From Mactra quadrangularis (Eukaryota; Mollusca; Bivalvia; Venerida; Mactridae): a stretch of 64,000 nt of DNA. The notes beneath the pieces are model-generated. The model was not told the origin of the DNA and made no database searches. It saw nothing but the letters and a program-made list of their open reading frames with translations. Location of the stretch: assembly GCA_025267735.1 (NCBI GenBank), contig CM046294.1, positions 35,371,222 to 35,435,221 on the forward strand, in the 5' to 3' direction. Of the stretch, positions 20,541-32,800 are shown one piece after another. The stretch's first letter is position 1, and each line of letters begins with the position of its first letter. A program made the position numbers and the translations under genes.

Positions 20541-22430
20541 AGCGCGAAGCGAATTTCTTAAATGTGTTTTTTTATTATTTTATTAGACCACAACAAATTA
20601 ATCGTTATGTTCGTCTGATTTCTCGCACCTTAAAATCCAAAAATAAAAAAATGAAATTAACGCACCATAAATATCGTAAAATCAAAATTTTTGACACTCG
20701 GCCAAGTAGAATTGAACTGAAAATTAGTAATTTGAGTTCTAAATAGCAAAATAAATCAGCATAATTTCACTGTTACGGTAAAGCAGTAATGACTTCTTGC
20801 TTACATACGGCATTAGAAATTACAATGACACAATCCTTTGTTCAGAAATATGATAAGTGCACTCTGTCTTAGACCGTAAACTGAACATTTACTCTCTCTA
20901 CACACCTTTTCTTGATGTGTGACGTCAAACGTGTATTTGTAGTGTAAATTTGAAGATTGATCCAATGAGAGCAGGTAGGACAGGGAGAAAATTTTACATT
21001 CCTACAATTTTGATGTCCCAAAATAACATATCAGGTTTGATTTAATTCTAGTGGTATTATTAGACATTAGCATAATTTACCAAAATCTAATTACATTGTA
21101 TACACAAAGAGTGAACCGGGCTGGTCCATTATAAGATTAGTGTGGCGCTGTTAATTGGTAATCTGTGCTTCCTAGTTATCTAGTATTAATAAAAGTAATA
21201 CCAAAGAAAAATGAAGTTATCTTTTACGTATGAACTCATGAAGGTGTAAACCTCTTCTACCCTACTTCTAACTAGTTTTAAATTCAATTGAATTTTCATC
21301 TGGAGTAATTGTTAACTTGCTTTATATAGCATAGAACTGCTTATTACGTGATTACACTATAGTCTATAGATATATGGTTATATGTTATATAAGAAAGTCC
21401 AAACTTTTTATGCTCTTTTTAACTTATGGTAAATAAATGTCTTAGAAACCGCACAAATTTATTTTTCGCTTTTGCTCGCTTCTCAAAATTCAAAATATGG
21501 AAAAATATTATTTGCTCTTAAGCTCCATTCTTTGGAACAAAATACATAGAACATGTGATGAATTTGTTTTGACCTTAACTCCATGGCATCACATTGTTTA
21601 GGTTACATCGTGACCATCAATCCACCTATCACTGTTCCTCAATCTCTGGATTACTACTAGATGCAATTCAGTGACTGAACACTGCCGTATTAAAATAATT
21701 TAGAATCAGTGGTAGGAGGGAGAATGACCATAGAAATTTTTCCATGACATAGCTCCACGAAAGTATGTCCTACCCGTGAATCAAAACATACAACTTCCCG
21801 ATCAGTAAAATAATGTGCATGTAAAATGAAATATGAAACGCATTTGGTTATAAATAATAAATAAATTATGTAGGATATCGAAATAGTAACTTGAACTCCT
21901 AAAATTGTTCAAAAATTCCTTCCAACAGTACTTTCAGTACTTTGATTTGAAGATATTGGTGCTTGAATTTTGGTTGTATTTATTCATTTCAAAAGCAATG
22001 TCGAATGGCAAAATGTAAGAATAAATTCTAGTTATCAAAATTCTCAATCTAAAGAGATTCTGTAGAGTTGGGGTCCATATTTCCTGTAACATTCATACTG
22101 GAGTGCGAAATGAAAGTAGAGCAAAAGTTCAGCAGCTAAAAATCACGAACAAAAAATAGGTGCTCATTTTACACGCGAAGTTGTACGTCATTAAAAATTC
22201 TTACATTTGATGATAAATCCCACAGAGAGCTTAACTTGAAAATGAGCTCCATTTCCGTAGCTTAGTTTTAGAGATATTCCAATTTTTGTGTCAAAATTGA
22301 GCGTTTTTTGACGTTTTTACGCTCTCCGTATCTCGGACATTTGGATAAAGTCCGAATGTATCCCATTGGACGCTACCATGGGGTAATATCTAACGTAGTG
22401 ATATTAGTCCAGGGAACCAGCTGGTTATGG
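20541..22430. other. Non-coding stretch, no supportable gene
   Basis: AT-rich. 21683-21733 shares a block with 10377-10425. Frames are short and uncharacteristic. Confidence 0.5.
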
Positions 22431-22446
22431 TTTAAGTAGCAAAGCC

Positions 22447-22862
22447 ATTCGGAACTCCATCGGCGATTTTCCACGCAAATACACCTCGGATATCACGAGG
22501 AGCGAAAGTAGTTCTATCATAGAATCTAGCCTCGTTCCCGACGTTTGGAACGCTGGCACACACCAAAAATGACGGACGATTATGGGCAGTTAAAGCTCTT
22601 CCAAGCCTGTAACTGATATTCATTCAAATCAAAGTTGATCCTCAAACATTTTTGTGTACTCGATACTTTCTGCAAAATGATCTGCCATGTTGGTTGTTTA
22701 CATCGGCACTACTTAACCTATGAGGTTAATCGCCAGACCTCATAACTTTGTTGTATTTGTACTACGATTGATATCCGAGGTGTATCTTCGTAGATGATCG
22801 CCGAGGTCGTTCCGAATGCCGAGGTGTATCTTCGTAGATGATCGCCGAGGTCGTTCCGAATG
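22447..22862. repeat. 44-bp perfect tandem duplication with a diverged inverted copy about 280 bp away
   Basis: 22775-22818 and 22819-22862 are identical 44-bp units (CCGAGGTGTATCTTCGTAGA ... CGTTCCGAATG). 22447-22495 is an inverted, diverged version (CATTCGGAACTCCATCGGCG ... ACACCTCGGATATC). In between, the minus strand has a short ATG frame at 22629-22688 (MADHFAESIEYTKMFEDQL) and a 63-codon frame at 22432-22623 whose end (DIRGVFAWKIADGVPN) is the inverted copy in translation. Read on the plus strand the tandem copies do not give the same peptide, so a mobile repeat is more likely than a gene. Confidence 0.7.
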
Positions 22863-23904
22863 TAGCAAAGCGTGACGTAAGCACTGTGAGGAGTTGGTGT
22901 TGCTCTTGTGAGAAACTGCTTCCGGGTCGTTGTACATTGCGAAAGTAGTTCCGAGAATTTAGTTTGACTGTATTTGGGTGGCTGTGACTCTGTTTGTATG
23001 TGTCAAAATGATGTATTTGTCACCCAAATTAGTTTTTCTATCCCTGTAGGACAATATTCTGACCATTTTGTGTTTTCTTTTTAGAACTACTTCTTGGGGT
23101 GGAAGATCTAGAATTTAGTGTACTGCGGCCAATTTGACCTTTGAGAATGGGAATTCCCAACTATACATGTGCGCAATGTGAAATTGTGAAAAAAACAATC
23201 GTTCATGACCTATCTTTATTGGACTTATTTTGCAGGTCTAGTGTGGAGGATTCACAGAATACCAATCATTATATCCCACTCTATTTGGGAAAGTGAGCAG
23301 GGACCCTGATATCAGACCATTTTACATAGAAACAAAGAGTACAAAAATTGACAGGAGTGAGTCCAGTTTGTGGTTAGATGTGAGGCTGTCTAAATAGCAA
23401 GATTTGAGAGAATACCACGCCCCAATACTTGAGGAGATACGCCTCCTACATAAGAGGCGGAGTTTACAAAAACTGACATTTTAACACTAAATTCTAAGTG
23501 AAATTATGCCTATAATTCTTGATTTATGTTATAAATTATTTAAAGAACGTGATTGATATTTGGAATCGTTCTAGTGTAAGAGTCGGAAGTTACAGTGCTT
23601 TGATTGTATACGTTAGTTTCCGAGGCGTAGTGCCGAAGTGGCCTGGGTCAAATTTTGTAATAATAGAAACTTTGCAAATTAAATTGCATATTTGAGGTTT
23701 GCAATATTTACTGTTACTATATTTGAAGTTTCAACAGCTAATGTTGCGTTTAAATTATTAATTTTTATTGATTTCAAAAATATTGCCCGAGGTATAGCGA
23801 ATGTAATTTGCCAGGAGCTAGGCCAGAATTGACGAGTGTGCACACACTGCCACATACATGACATACCACCACAAACCTTCACATACTACCTATATACCCA
23901 TCAT
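22863..23904. other. Unique-looking left flank of the satellite array
   Basis: No gene recognised. The transition into satellite is abrupt at about 23905. Confidence 0.6.
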
Positions 23905-24063
23905 CCATTGACACAAAAATCATACCTGCGCAGTGAGATGCGCGTGGGCTACAGAGCCCCAAAGTCGCGTCGCCCTGTAGTGTCGGGAGATTTGCACGGG
24001 GTTTCTCGGTACCTGAACGTGGTGGGTTTGGTGTTTAAACACGTTTTTCAGGTGCCCTAGATG

Positions 24064-24274
24064 GTTAGCAACCTAAGTGCAAAAAATCACATTCGCACAC
24101 CGAGTTGCGCCATGGCAACAGAGCCGCAAAGTATACCGTGCAATATGGCTATATAGGGCTTTAGAACAGCAAAAATAGGCGTCGCCTCCTGGTGTCGGGA
24201 GGTTTGCACGCGTTTTTTGCTACCTTAATGTAGTTAGTTGCTTGTTTAAACACATTTTCTCGATGCCCTACGTA
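24064..24274 (+). repeat. A half-unit, 211 bp
   Basis: It differs from the B half mainly by an extra segment of about 43 bp (ATACCGTGCAATATGGCTAT ... AAAATAGG) between CAAAGT and the GTGTCGGGAGG block, and by scattered substitutions. Confidence 0.85.
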
Positions 24275-26894
24275 GTTAGCAACCCATTGACACAAAAATC
24301 ATACCTGCGCAGTGAGATGCGCGTGGGCTACAGAGCCCCAAAGTCGCGTCGCCTTGTAGTGTCGGGAGATTTGCACGGGGTTTCTCGGTACCTGAACGTG
24401 GTGGGTTTGGTGTTTAAACACGTTTTTCAGGTGCCCTAGATGGTTAGCAACCTAAGTGCAAAAAATCACATTCGCACACCGAGTTGCGCCATGGCAACAG
24501 AGCCGCAAAGTATACCGTGCAATATGGCTATATAGGGCTTTAGAACAGCAAAAATAGGCGTCGCCTCCTGGTGTCGGGAGGTTTGCACGCGTTTTTTGCT
24601 ACCTTAATGTAGTTAGTTGCTTGTTTAAACACATTTTCTCGATGCCCTACGTAGTTAGCAACCCATTGACACAAAAATCACACCTGCGCAGTGAGATGCG
24701 CGTGGGCTACAGAGCCCCAAAGTCGCGTCGCCCTGTAGTGTCGGGAGATTTGCACGGGGTTTCTCGGTACCTGAACGTGGTGGGTTTGGTGTTTAAACAC
24801 GTTTTTCAGGTGCCCTAGATGGTTAGCAACCTAAGTGCAAAAAATCACATTCGCACACCGAGTTGCGCCATGGCAACAGAGCCGCAAAGTATACCGTGCA
24901 ATATGGCTATATAGGGCTTTAGAACAGCAAAAATAGGCGTCGCCTCCTGGTGTCGGGAGGTTTGCACGCGTTTTTTGCTACCTTAATGTAGTTAGTTGCT
25001 TGTTTAAACACATTTTCTCGATGCCCTACGTAGTTAGCAACCCATTGACACAAAAATCATACCTGCGCAGTGAGATGCGCGTGGGCTACAGAGCCCCAAA
25101 GTCGCGTCGCCTTGTAGTGTCGGGAGATTTGCACGGGGTTTCTCGGTACCTGAACGTGGTGGGTTTGGTGTTTAAACACGTTTTTCAGGTGCCCTAGATG
25201 GTTAGCAACCTAAGTGCAAAAAATCACATTCGCACACCGAGTTGCGCCATGGCAACAGAGCCGCAAAGTATACCGTGCAATATGGCTATATAGGGCTTTA
25301 GAACAGCAAAAATAGGCGTCGCCTCCTGGTGTCGGGAGGTTTGCACGCGTTTTTTGCTACCTTAATGTAGTTAGTTGCTTGTTTAAACACATTTTCTCGA
25401 TGCCCTACGTAGTTAGCAACCCATTGACACAAAAATCACACCTGCGCAGTGAGATGCGCGTGGGCTACAGAGCCCCAAAGTCGCGTCGCCCTGTAGTGTC
25501 GGGAGATTTGCACGGGGTTTCTCGGTACCTGAACGTGGTGGGTTTGGTGTTTAAACACGTTTTTCAGGTGCCCTAGATGGTTAGCAACCTAAGTGCAAAA
25601 AATCACATTCGCACACCGAGTTGCGCCATGGCAACAGAGCCGCAAAGTATACCGTGCAATATGGCTATATAGGGCTTTAGAACAGCAAAAATAGGCGTCG
25701 CCTCCTGGTGTCGGGAGGTTTGCACGCGTTTTTTGCTACCTTAATGTAGTTAGTTGCTTGTTTAAACACATTTTCTCGATGCCCTACGTAGTTAGCAACC
25801 CATTGACACAAAAATCATACCTGCGCAGTGAGATGCGCGTGGGCTACAGAGCCCCAAAGTCGCGTCGCCTTGTAGTGTCGGGAGATTTGCACGGGGTTTC
25901 TCGGTACCTGAACGTGGTGGGTTTGGTGTTTAAACACGTTTTTCAGGTGCCCTAGATGGTTAGCAACCTAAGTGCAAAAAATCACATTCGCACACCGAGT
26001 TGCGCCATGGCAACAGAGCCGCAAAGTATACCGTGCAATATGGCTATATAGGGCTTTAGAACAGCAAAAATAGGCGTCGCCTCCTGGTGTCGGGAGGTTT
26101 GCACGCGTTTTTTGCTACCTTAATGTAGTTAGTTGCTTGTTTAAACACATTTTCTCGATGCCCTACGTAGTTAGCAACCCATTGACACAAAAATCACACC
26201 TGCGCAGTGAGATGCGCGTGGGCTACAGAGCCCCAAAGTCGCGTCGCCCTGTAGTGTCGGGAGATTTGCACGGGGTTTCTCGGTACCTGAACGTGGTGGG
26301 TTTGGTGTTTAAACACGTTTTTCAGGTGCCCTAGATGGTTAGCAACCTAAGTGCAAAAAATCACATTCGCACACCGAGTTGCGCCATGGCAACAGAGCCG
26401 CAAAGTATACCGTGCAATATGGCTATATAGGGCTTTAGAACAGCAAAAATAGGCGTCGCCTCCTGGTGTCGGGAGGTTTGCACGCGTTTTTTGCTACCTT
26501 AATGTAGTTAGTTGCTTGTTTAAACACATTTTCTCGATGCCCTACGTAGTTAGCAACCCATTGACACAAAAATCATACCTGCGCAGTGAGATGCGCGTGG
26601 GCTACAGAGCCCCAAAGTCGCGTCGCCTTGTAGTGTCGGGAGATTTGCACGGGGTTTCTCGGTACCTGAACGTGGTGGGTTTGGTGTTTAAACACGTTTT
26701 TCAGGTGCCCTAGATGGTTAGCAACCTAAGTGCAAAAAATCACATTCGCACACCGAGTTGCGCCATGGCAACAGAGCCGCAAAGTATACCGTGCAATATG
26801 GCTATATAGGGCTTTAGAACAGCAAAAATAGGCGTCGCCTCCTGGTGTCGGGAGGTTTGCACGCGTTTTTTGCTACCTTAATGTAGTTAGTTGC
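24242..26894 (+). repeat. Segment with 758-bp higher-order period
   Basis: Two diagnostic positions in the B half alternate strictly between successive 379-bp units: ATCATACC with CGCCTTGTAG in units at 24242, 25000, 25758 and 26516, and ATCACACC with CGCCCTGTAG in units at 24621, 25379 and 26137. From 26895 the linkage breaks (CACACC with CCTTG). Confidence 0.85.
24275..24442 (+). repeat. B half-unit, 168 bp
   Basis: Lacks the 43-bp segment of A. The length is in the 160-170-bp class common among bivalve satellites (BIV160, oyster HindIII type), but homology to those is not shown here. Confidence 0.85.
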
Positions 26895-29800
26895 TTGTTT
26901 AAACACATTTTCTCGATGCCCTACGTAGTTAGCAACCCATTGACACAAAAATCACACCTGCGCAGTGAGATGCGCGTGGGCTACAGAGCCCCAAAGTCGC
27001 GTCGCCTTGTAGTGTCGGGAGATTTGCACGGGGTTTCTCGGTACCTGAACGTGGTGGGTTTGGTGTTTAAACACGTTTTTCAGGTGCCCTAGATGGTTAG
27101 CAACCTAAGTGCAAAAAATCACATTCGCACACCGAGTTGCGCCATGGCAACAGAGCCGCAAAGTATACCGTGCAATATGGCTATATAGGGCTTTAGAACA
27201 GCAAAAATAGGCGTCGCCTCCTGGTGTCGGGAGGTTTGCACGCGTTTTTTGCTACCTTAATGTAGTTAGTTGCTTGTTTAAACACATTTTCTCGATGCCC
27301 TACGTAGTTAGCAACCCATTGACACAAAAATCACACCTGCGCAGTGAGATGCGCGTGGGCTACAGAGCCCCAAAGTCGCGTCGCCTTGTAGTGTCGGGAG
27401 ATTTGCACGGGGTTTCTCGGTACCTGAACGTGGTGGGTTTGGTGTTTAAACACGTTTTTCAGGTGCCCTAGATGGTTAGCAACCTAAGTGCAAAAAATCA
27501 CATTCGCACACCGAGTTGCGCCATGGCAACAGAGCCGCAAAGTATACCGTGCAATATGGCTATATAGGGCTTTAGAACAGCAAAAATAGGCGTCGCCTCC
27601 TGGTGTCGGGAGGTTTGCACGCGTTTTTTGCTACCTTAATGTAGTTAGTTGCTTGTTTAAACACATTTTCTCGATGCCCTACGTAGTTAGCAACCCATTG
27701 ACACAAAAATCATACCTGCGCAGTGAGATGCGCGTGGGCTACAGAGCCCCAAAGTCGCGTCGCCTTGTAGTGTCGGGAGATTTGCACGGGGTTTCTCGGT
27801 ACCTGAACGTGGTGGGTTTGGTGTTTAAACACGTTTTTCAGGTGCCCTAGATGGTTAGCAACCTAAGTGCAAAAAATCACATTCGCACACCGAGTTGCGC
27901 CATGGCAACAGAGCCGCAAAGTATACCGTGCAATATGGCTATATAGGGCTTTAGAACAGCAAAAATAGGCGTCGCCTCCTGGTGTCGGGAGGTTTGCACG
28001 CGTTTTTTGCTACCTTAATGTAGTTAGTTGCTTGTTTAAACACATTTTCTCGATGCCCTACGTAGTTAGCAACCCATTGACACAAAAATCATACCTGCGC
28101 AGTGAGATGCGCGTGGGCTACAGAGCCCCAAAGTCGCGTCGCCTTGTAGTGTCGGGAGATTTGCACGGGGTTTCTCGGTACCTGAACGTGGTGGGTTTGG
28201 TGTTTAAACACGTTTTTCAGGTGCCCTAGATGGTTAGCAACCTAAGTGCAAAAAATCACATTCGCACACCGAGTTGCGCCATGGCAACAGAGCCGCAAAG
28301 TATACCGTGCAATATGGCTATATAGGGCTTTAGAACAGCAAAAATAGGCGTCGCCTCCTGGTGTCGGGAGGTTTGCACGCGTTTTTTGCTACCTTAATGT
28401 AGTTAGTTGCTTGTTTAAACACATTTTCTCGATGCCCTACGTAGTTAGCAACCCATTGACACAAAAATCATACCTGCGCAGTGAGATGCGCGTGGGCTAC
28501 AGAGCCCCAAAGTACCGTCGCCCTGTAGTGTCGGGAGATTTGCACGGGGTTTCTCGGTACCTGAACGTGGTGGGTTTGGTGTTTAAACACGTTTTTCAGG
28601 TGCCCTAGATGGTTAGCAACCTAAGTGCAAAAAATCACATTCGCACACCGAGTTGCGCCATGGCAACAGAGCCGCAAAGTATACCGTGCAATATGGCTAT
28701 ATAGGGCTTTAGAACAGCAAAAATAGGCGTCGCCTCCTGGTGTCGGGAGGTTTGCACGCGTTTTTTGCTACCTTAATGTAGTTAGTTGCTTGTTTAAACA
28801 CATTTTCTCGATGCCCTACGTAGTTAGCAACCCATTGACACAAAAATCATACCTGCGCAGTGAGATGCGCGTGGGCTACAGAGCCCCAAATTCGCGTCGC
28901 CTTGTAGTGTCGGGAGATTTGCACGGGGTTTCTCGGTACCTGAACGTGGTGGGTTTGGTGTTTAAACACGTTTTTCAGGTGCCCTAGATGGTTAGCAACC
29001 TAAGTGCAAAAAATCACATTCGCACACCGAGTTGCGCCATGGCAACAGAGCCGCAAAGTATACCGTGCAATATGGCTATATAGGGCTTTAGAACAGCAAA
29101 AATAGGCGTCGCCTCCTGGTGTCGGGAGGTTTGCACGCGTTTTTTGCTACCTTAATGTAGTTAGTTGCTTGTTTAAACACATTTTCTCGATGCCCTACGT
29201 AGTTAGCAACCCATTGACACAAAAATCATACCTGCGCAGTGAGATGCGCGTGGGCTACAGAGCCCCAAAGTCGCGTCGCCTTGTAGTGTCGGGAGATTTG
29301 CACGGGGTTTCTCGGTACCTGAACGTGGTGGGTTTGGTGTTTAAACACGTTTTTCAGGTGCCCTAGATGGTTAGCAACCTAAGTGCAAAAAATCACATTC
29401 GCACACCGAGTTGCGCCATGGCAACAGAGCCGCAAAGTATACCGTGCAATATGGCTATATAGGGCTTTAGAACAGCAAAAATAGGCGTCGCCTCCTGGTG
29501 TCGGGAGGTTTGCACGCGTTTTTTGCTACCTTAATGTAGTTAGTTGCTTGTTTAAACACATTTTCTCGATGCCCTACGTAGTTAGCAACCCATTGACACA
29601 AAAATCACACCTGCGCAGTGAGATGCGCGTGGGCTACAGAGCCCCAAAGTCGCGTCGCCTTGTAGTGTCGGGAGATTTGCACGGGGTTTCTCGGTACCTG
29701 AACGTGGTGGGTTTGGTGTTTAAACACGTTTTTCAGGTGCCCTAGATGGTTAGCAACCTAAGTGCAAAAAATCACATTCGCACACCGAGTTGCGCCATGG

Positions 29801-32800
29801 CAACAGAGCCGCAAAGTATACCGTGCAATATGGCTATATAGGGCTTTAGAACAGCAAAAATAGGCGTCGCCTCCTGGTGTCGGGAGGTTTGCACGCGTTT
29901 TTTGCTACCTTAATGTAGTTAGTTGCTTGTTTAAACACATTTTCTCGATGCCCTACGTAGTTAGCAACCCATTGACACAAAAATCATACCTGCGCAGTGA
30001 GATGCGCGTGGGCTACAGAGCCCCAAAGTCGCGTCGCCTTGTAGTGTCGGGAGATTTGCACGGGGTTTCTCGGTACCTGAACGTGGTGGGTTTGGTGTTT
30101 AAATACGTTTTTCAGGTGCCCTAGATGGTTAGCAACCTAAGTGCAAAAAATCACATTCGCACACCGAGTTGCGCCATGGCAACAGAGCCGCAAAGTATAC
30201 CGTGCAATATGGCTATATAGGGCTTTAGAACAGCAAAAATAGGCGTCGCCTCCTGGTGTCGGGAGGTTTGCACGCGTTTTTTGCTACCTTAATGTAGTTA
30301 GTTGCTTGTTTAAACACATTTTCTCGATGCCCTACGTAGTTAGCAACCCATTGACACAAAAATCATACCTGCGCAGTGAGATGCGCGTGGGCTACAGAGC
30401 CCCAAAGTCGCGTCGCCTTGTAGTGTCGGGAGATTTGCACGGGGTTTCTCGGTACCTGAACGTGGTGGGTTTGGTGTTTAAAACACGTTTTTCAGGTGCC
30501 CTAGATGGTTAGCAACCTAAGTGCAAAAAATCACATTCGCACACCGAGTTGCGCCATGGCAACAGAGCCGCAAAGTATACCGTGCAATATGGCTATATAG
30601 GGCTTTAGAACAGCAAAAATAGGCGTCGCCTCCTGGTGTCGGGGAGGTTTGCACGCGTTTTTTGCTACCTTAATGTAGTTAGTTGCTTGTTTAAACACAT
30701 TTTCTCGATGCCCTACGTAGTTAGCAACCCATTGACACAAAAAATCATACCTGCGCAGTGAGATGCGCGTGGGCTACAGAGCCCCAAAGTCGCGTCGCCC
30801 TGTAGTGTCGGGAGATTTGCACGGGGTTTCTCGGTACCTGAACGTGGTGGGTTTGGTGTTTAAAACACGTTTTTCAGGTGCCCTAGATGGTTAGCAACCT
30901 AAGTGCAAAAAATCACATTCGCACACCGAGTTGCGCCATGGCAACAGAGCCGCAAAGTATACCGTGCAATATGGCTATATAGGGCTTTAGAACAGCAAAA
31001 ATAGGCGTCGCCTCCTGGTGTCGGGAGGTTTGCACGCGTTTTTTGCTACCTTAATGTAGTTAGTTGCTTGTTTAAACACATTTTCTCGATGCCCTACGTA
31101 GTTAGCAACCCATTGACACAAAAATCATACCTGCGCAGTGAGATGCGCGTGGGCTACAGAGCCCCAAAGTCGCGTCGCCTTGTAGTGTCGGGAGATTTGC
31201 ACGGGGTTTCTCGGTACCTGAACGTGGTGGGTTTGGTGTTTAAACACGTTTTTCAGGTGCCCTAGATGGTTAGCAACCTAAGTGCAAAAAAATCACATTC
31301 GCACACCGAGTTGCGCCATGGCAACAGAGCCGCAAAGTATACCGTGCAATATGGCTATATAGGGCTTTAGAAACAGCAAAAATAGGCGTCGCCTCCTGGT
31401 GTCGGGAGGTTTGCACGCGTTTTTTGCTACCTTAATGTAGTTAGTTGCTTGTTTAAACACATTTTCTCGATGCCCTACGTAGTTAGCAACCCATTGACAC
31501 AAAAATCACACCGCTGCGCAGTGAGATGCGCGTGGGCTACAGAGCCCCAAAGTCGCGTCGCCATGTAGTGTCGGGAGATTTGCACGGGGTTTCTCGGTAC
31601 CTGAACGTGGTGGGTTTGGTGTTTAAACACGTTTTTCAGGTGCCCTAGATGGTTAGCAACCTAAGTGCAAAAAATCACATTCGCACACCGAGTTGCGCCA
31701 TGGCAACAGAGCCGCAAAGTATACCGTGCAATATGGCTATATAGGGCTTTAGAACAGCAAAAATAGGCGTCGCCTCCTGGTGTCGGGAGGTTTGCACGCG
31801 TTTTTTGCTACTTAATGTAGTTAGTTGCTTGTTTAAACACATTTTCTCGATGCCCTACGTAGTTAGCAACCCATTGACACAAAAATCATACCTGCGCAGT
31901 GAGATGCGCGTGGGCTACAGAGCCCCAAAGTCGCGTCGCCTTGCAGTGTCGGGAGATTTGCACGGGGTTTCTCGGTACCTGAACGTGGTGGGTTTGGTGT
32001 TTAAACACGTTTTTCAGGTGCCCTAGATGGTTAGCAACCTAAGTGCAAAAAATCACATTCACACACCGAGTTTGCGCCATGGCAACAGAGCCGCAAAGTA
32101 TACCGTGCAATATGGCTATATAGGGCTTTAGAACAGCAAAAATAGGCGTCGCCTCCTGGTGTCGGGAGGTTTGCACGCGTTTTTTGCTACCTTAATGTAG
32201 TTAGTTGCTTGTTTAAACACATTTTCTCGATGCCCTACGTAGTTAGCAACCCATTGACACAAAAAATCAAACCTGCGCAGTGAGATGCGCGTGGGCTACA
32301 GAGCCCCAAAGTCGCGTCGCCTTGTAGTGTCGGGAGATTTGCACGGGGTTTCTCGGTACCTGAACGTGGTGGGTTTGGTGTTTAAACACGTTTTTCAGGT
32401 GCCCTAGATGGTTAGCAACCTAAGTGCAAAAAATCACATTCGCACACCGAGTTGCGCCATGGCAACAGAGGCCGCAAAGTATACCGTGCAATATGGCTAT
32501 ATAGGGCTTTAGAACAGCAAAAAAAGGCGTCGCCTCCTGGTGTCGGGAGGTTTGCACGCGTTTTTTTGCTACCTTAATGTAGTTAGTTGCTTGTTTAAAA
32601 CACATTTTCTCGATGCCCTACGTAGTTAGCAACCCATTGACACAAAAAATCATCACCTGCGCAGTGAGATGCGCGTGGGCTACAGAGCCCCAAAGTCGCG
32701 TCGCCTTGTAGTGTCGGGAGATTTGCACGGGGTTTCTCGGTACCTGAACGTGGTGGGTTTGGTGTTTAAACACGTTTTTCAGGTGCCCTAGATGGTTAGC

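Larger units (their letters stand above)
24064..24442 (+). repeat. Representative 379-bp satellite unit (A half plus B half)
   Basis: Both halves begin GTTAGCAACC (24064 and 24275) and share, in order, CAAAAA-TCA, GAG-CGC, ACAGAGCC.CAAAGT, a GTGTCGGGAG block, TTTGCACG, GTTTAAACAC and TGCCCTA. The unit is therefore an ancient dimer that is now amplified as one repeat. Confidence 0.9.
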
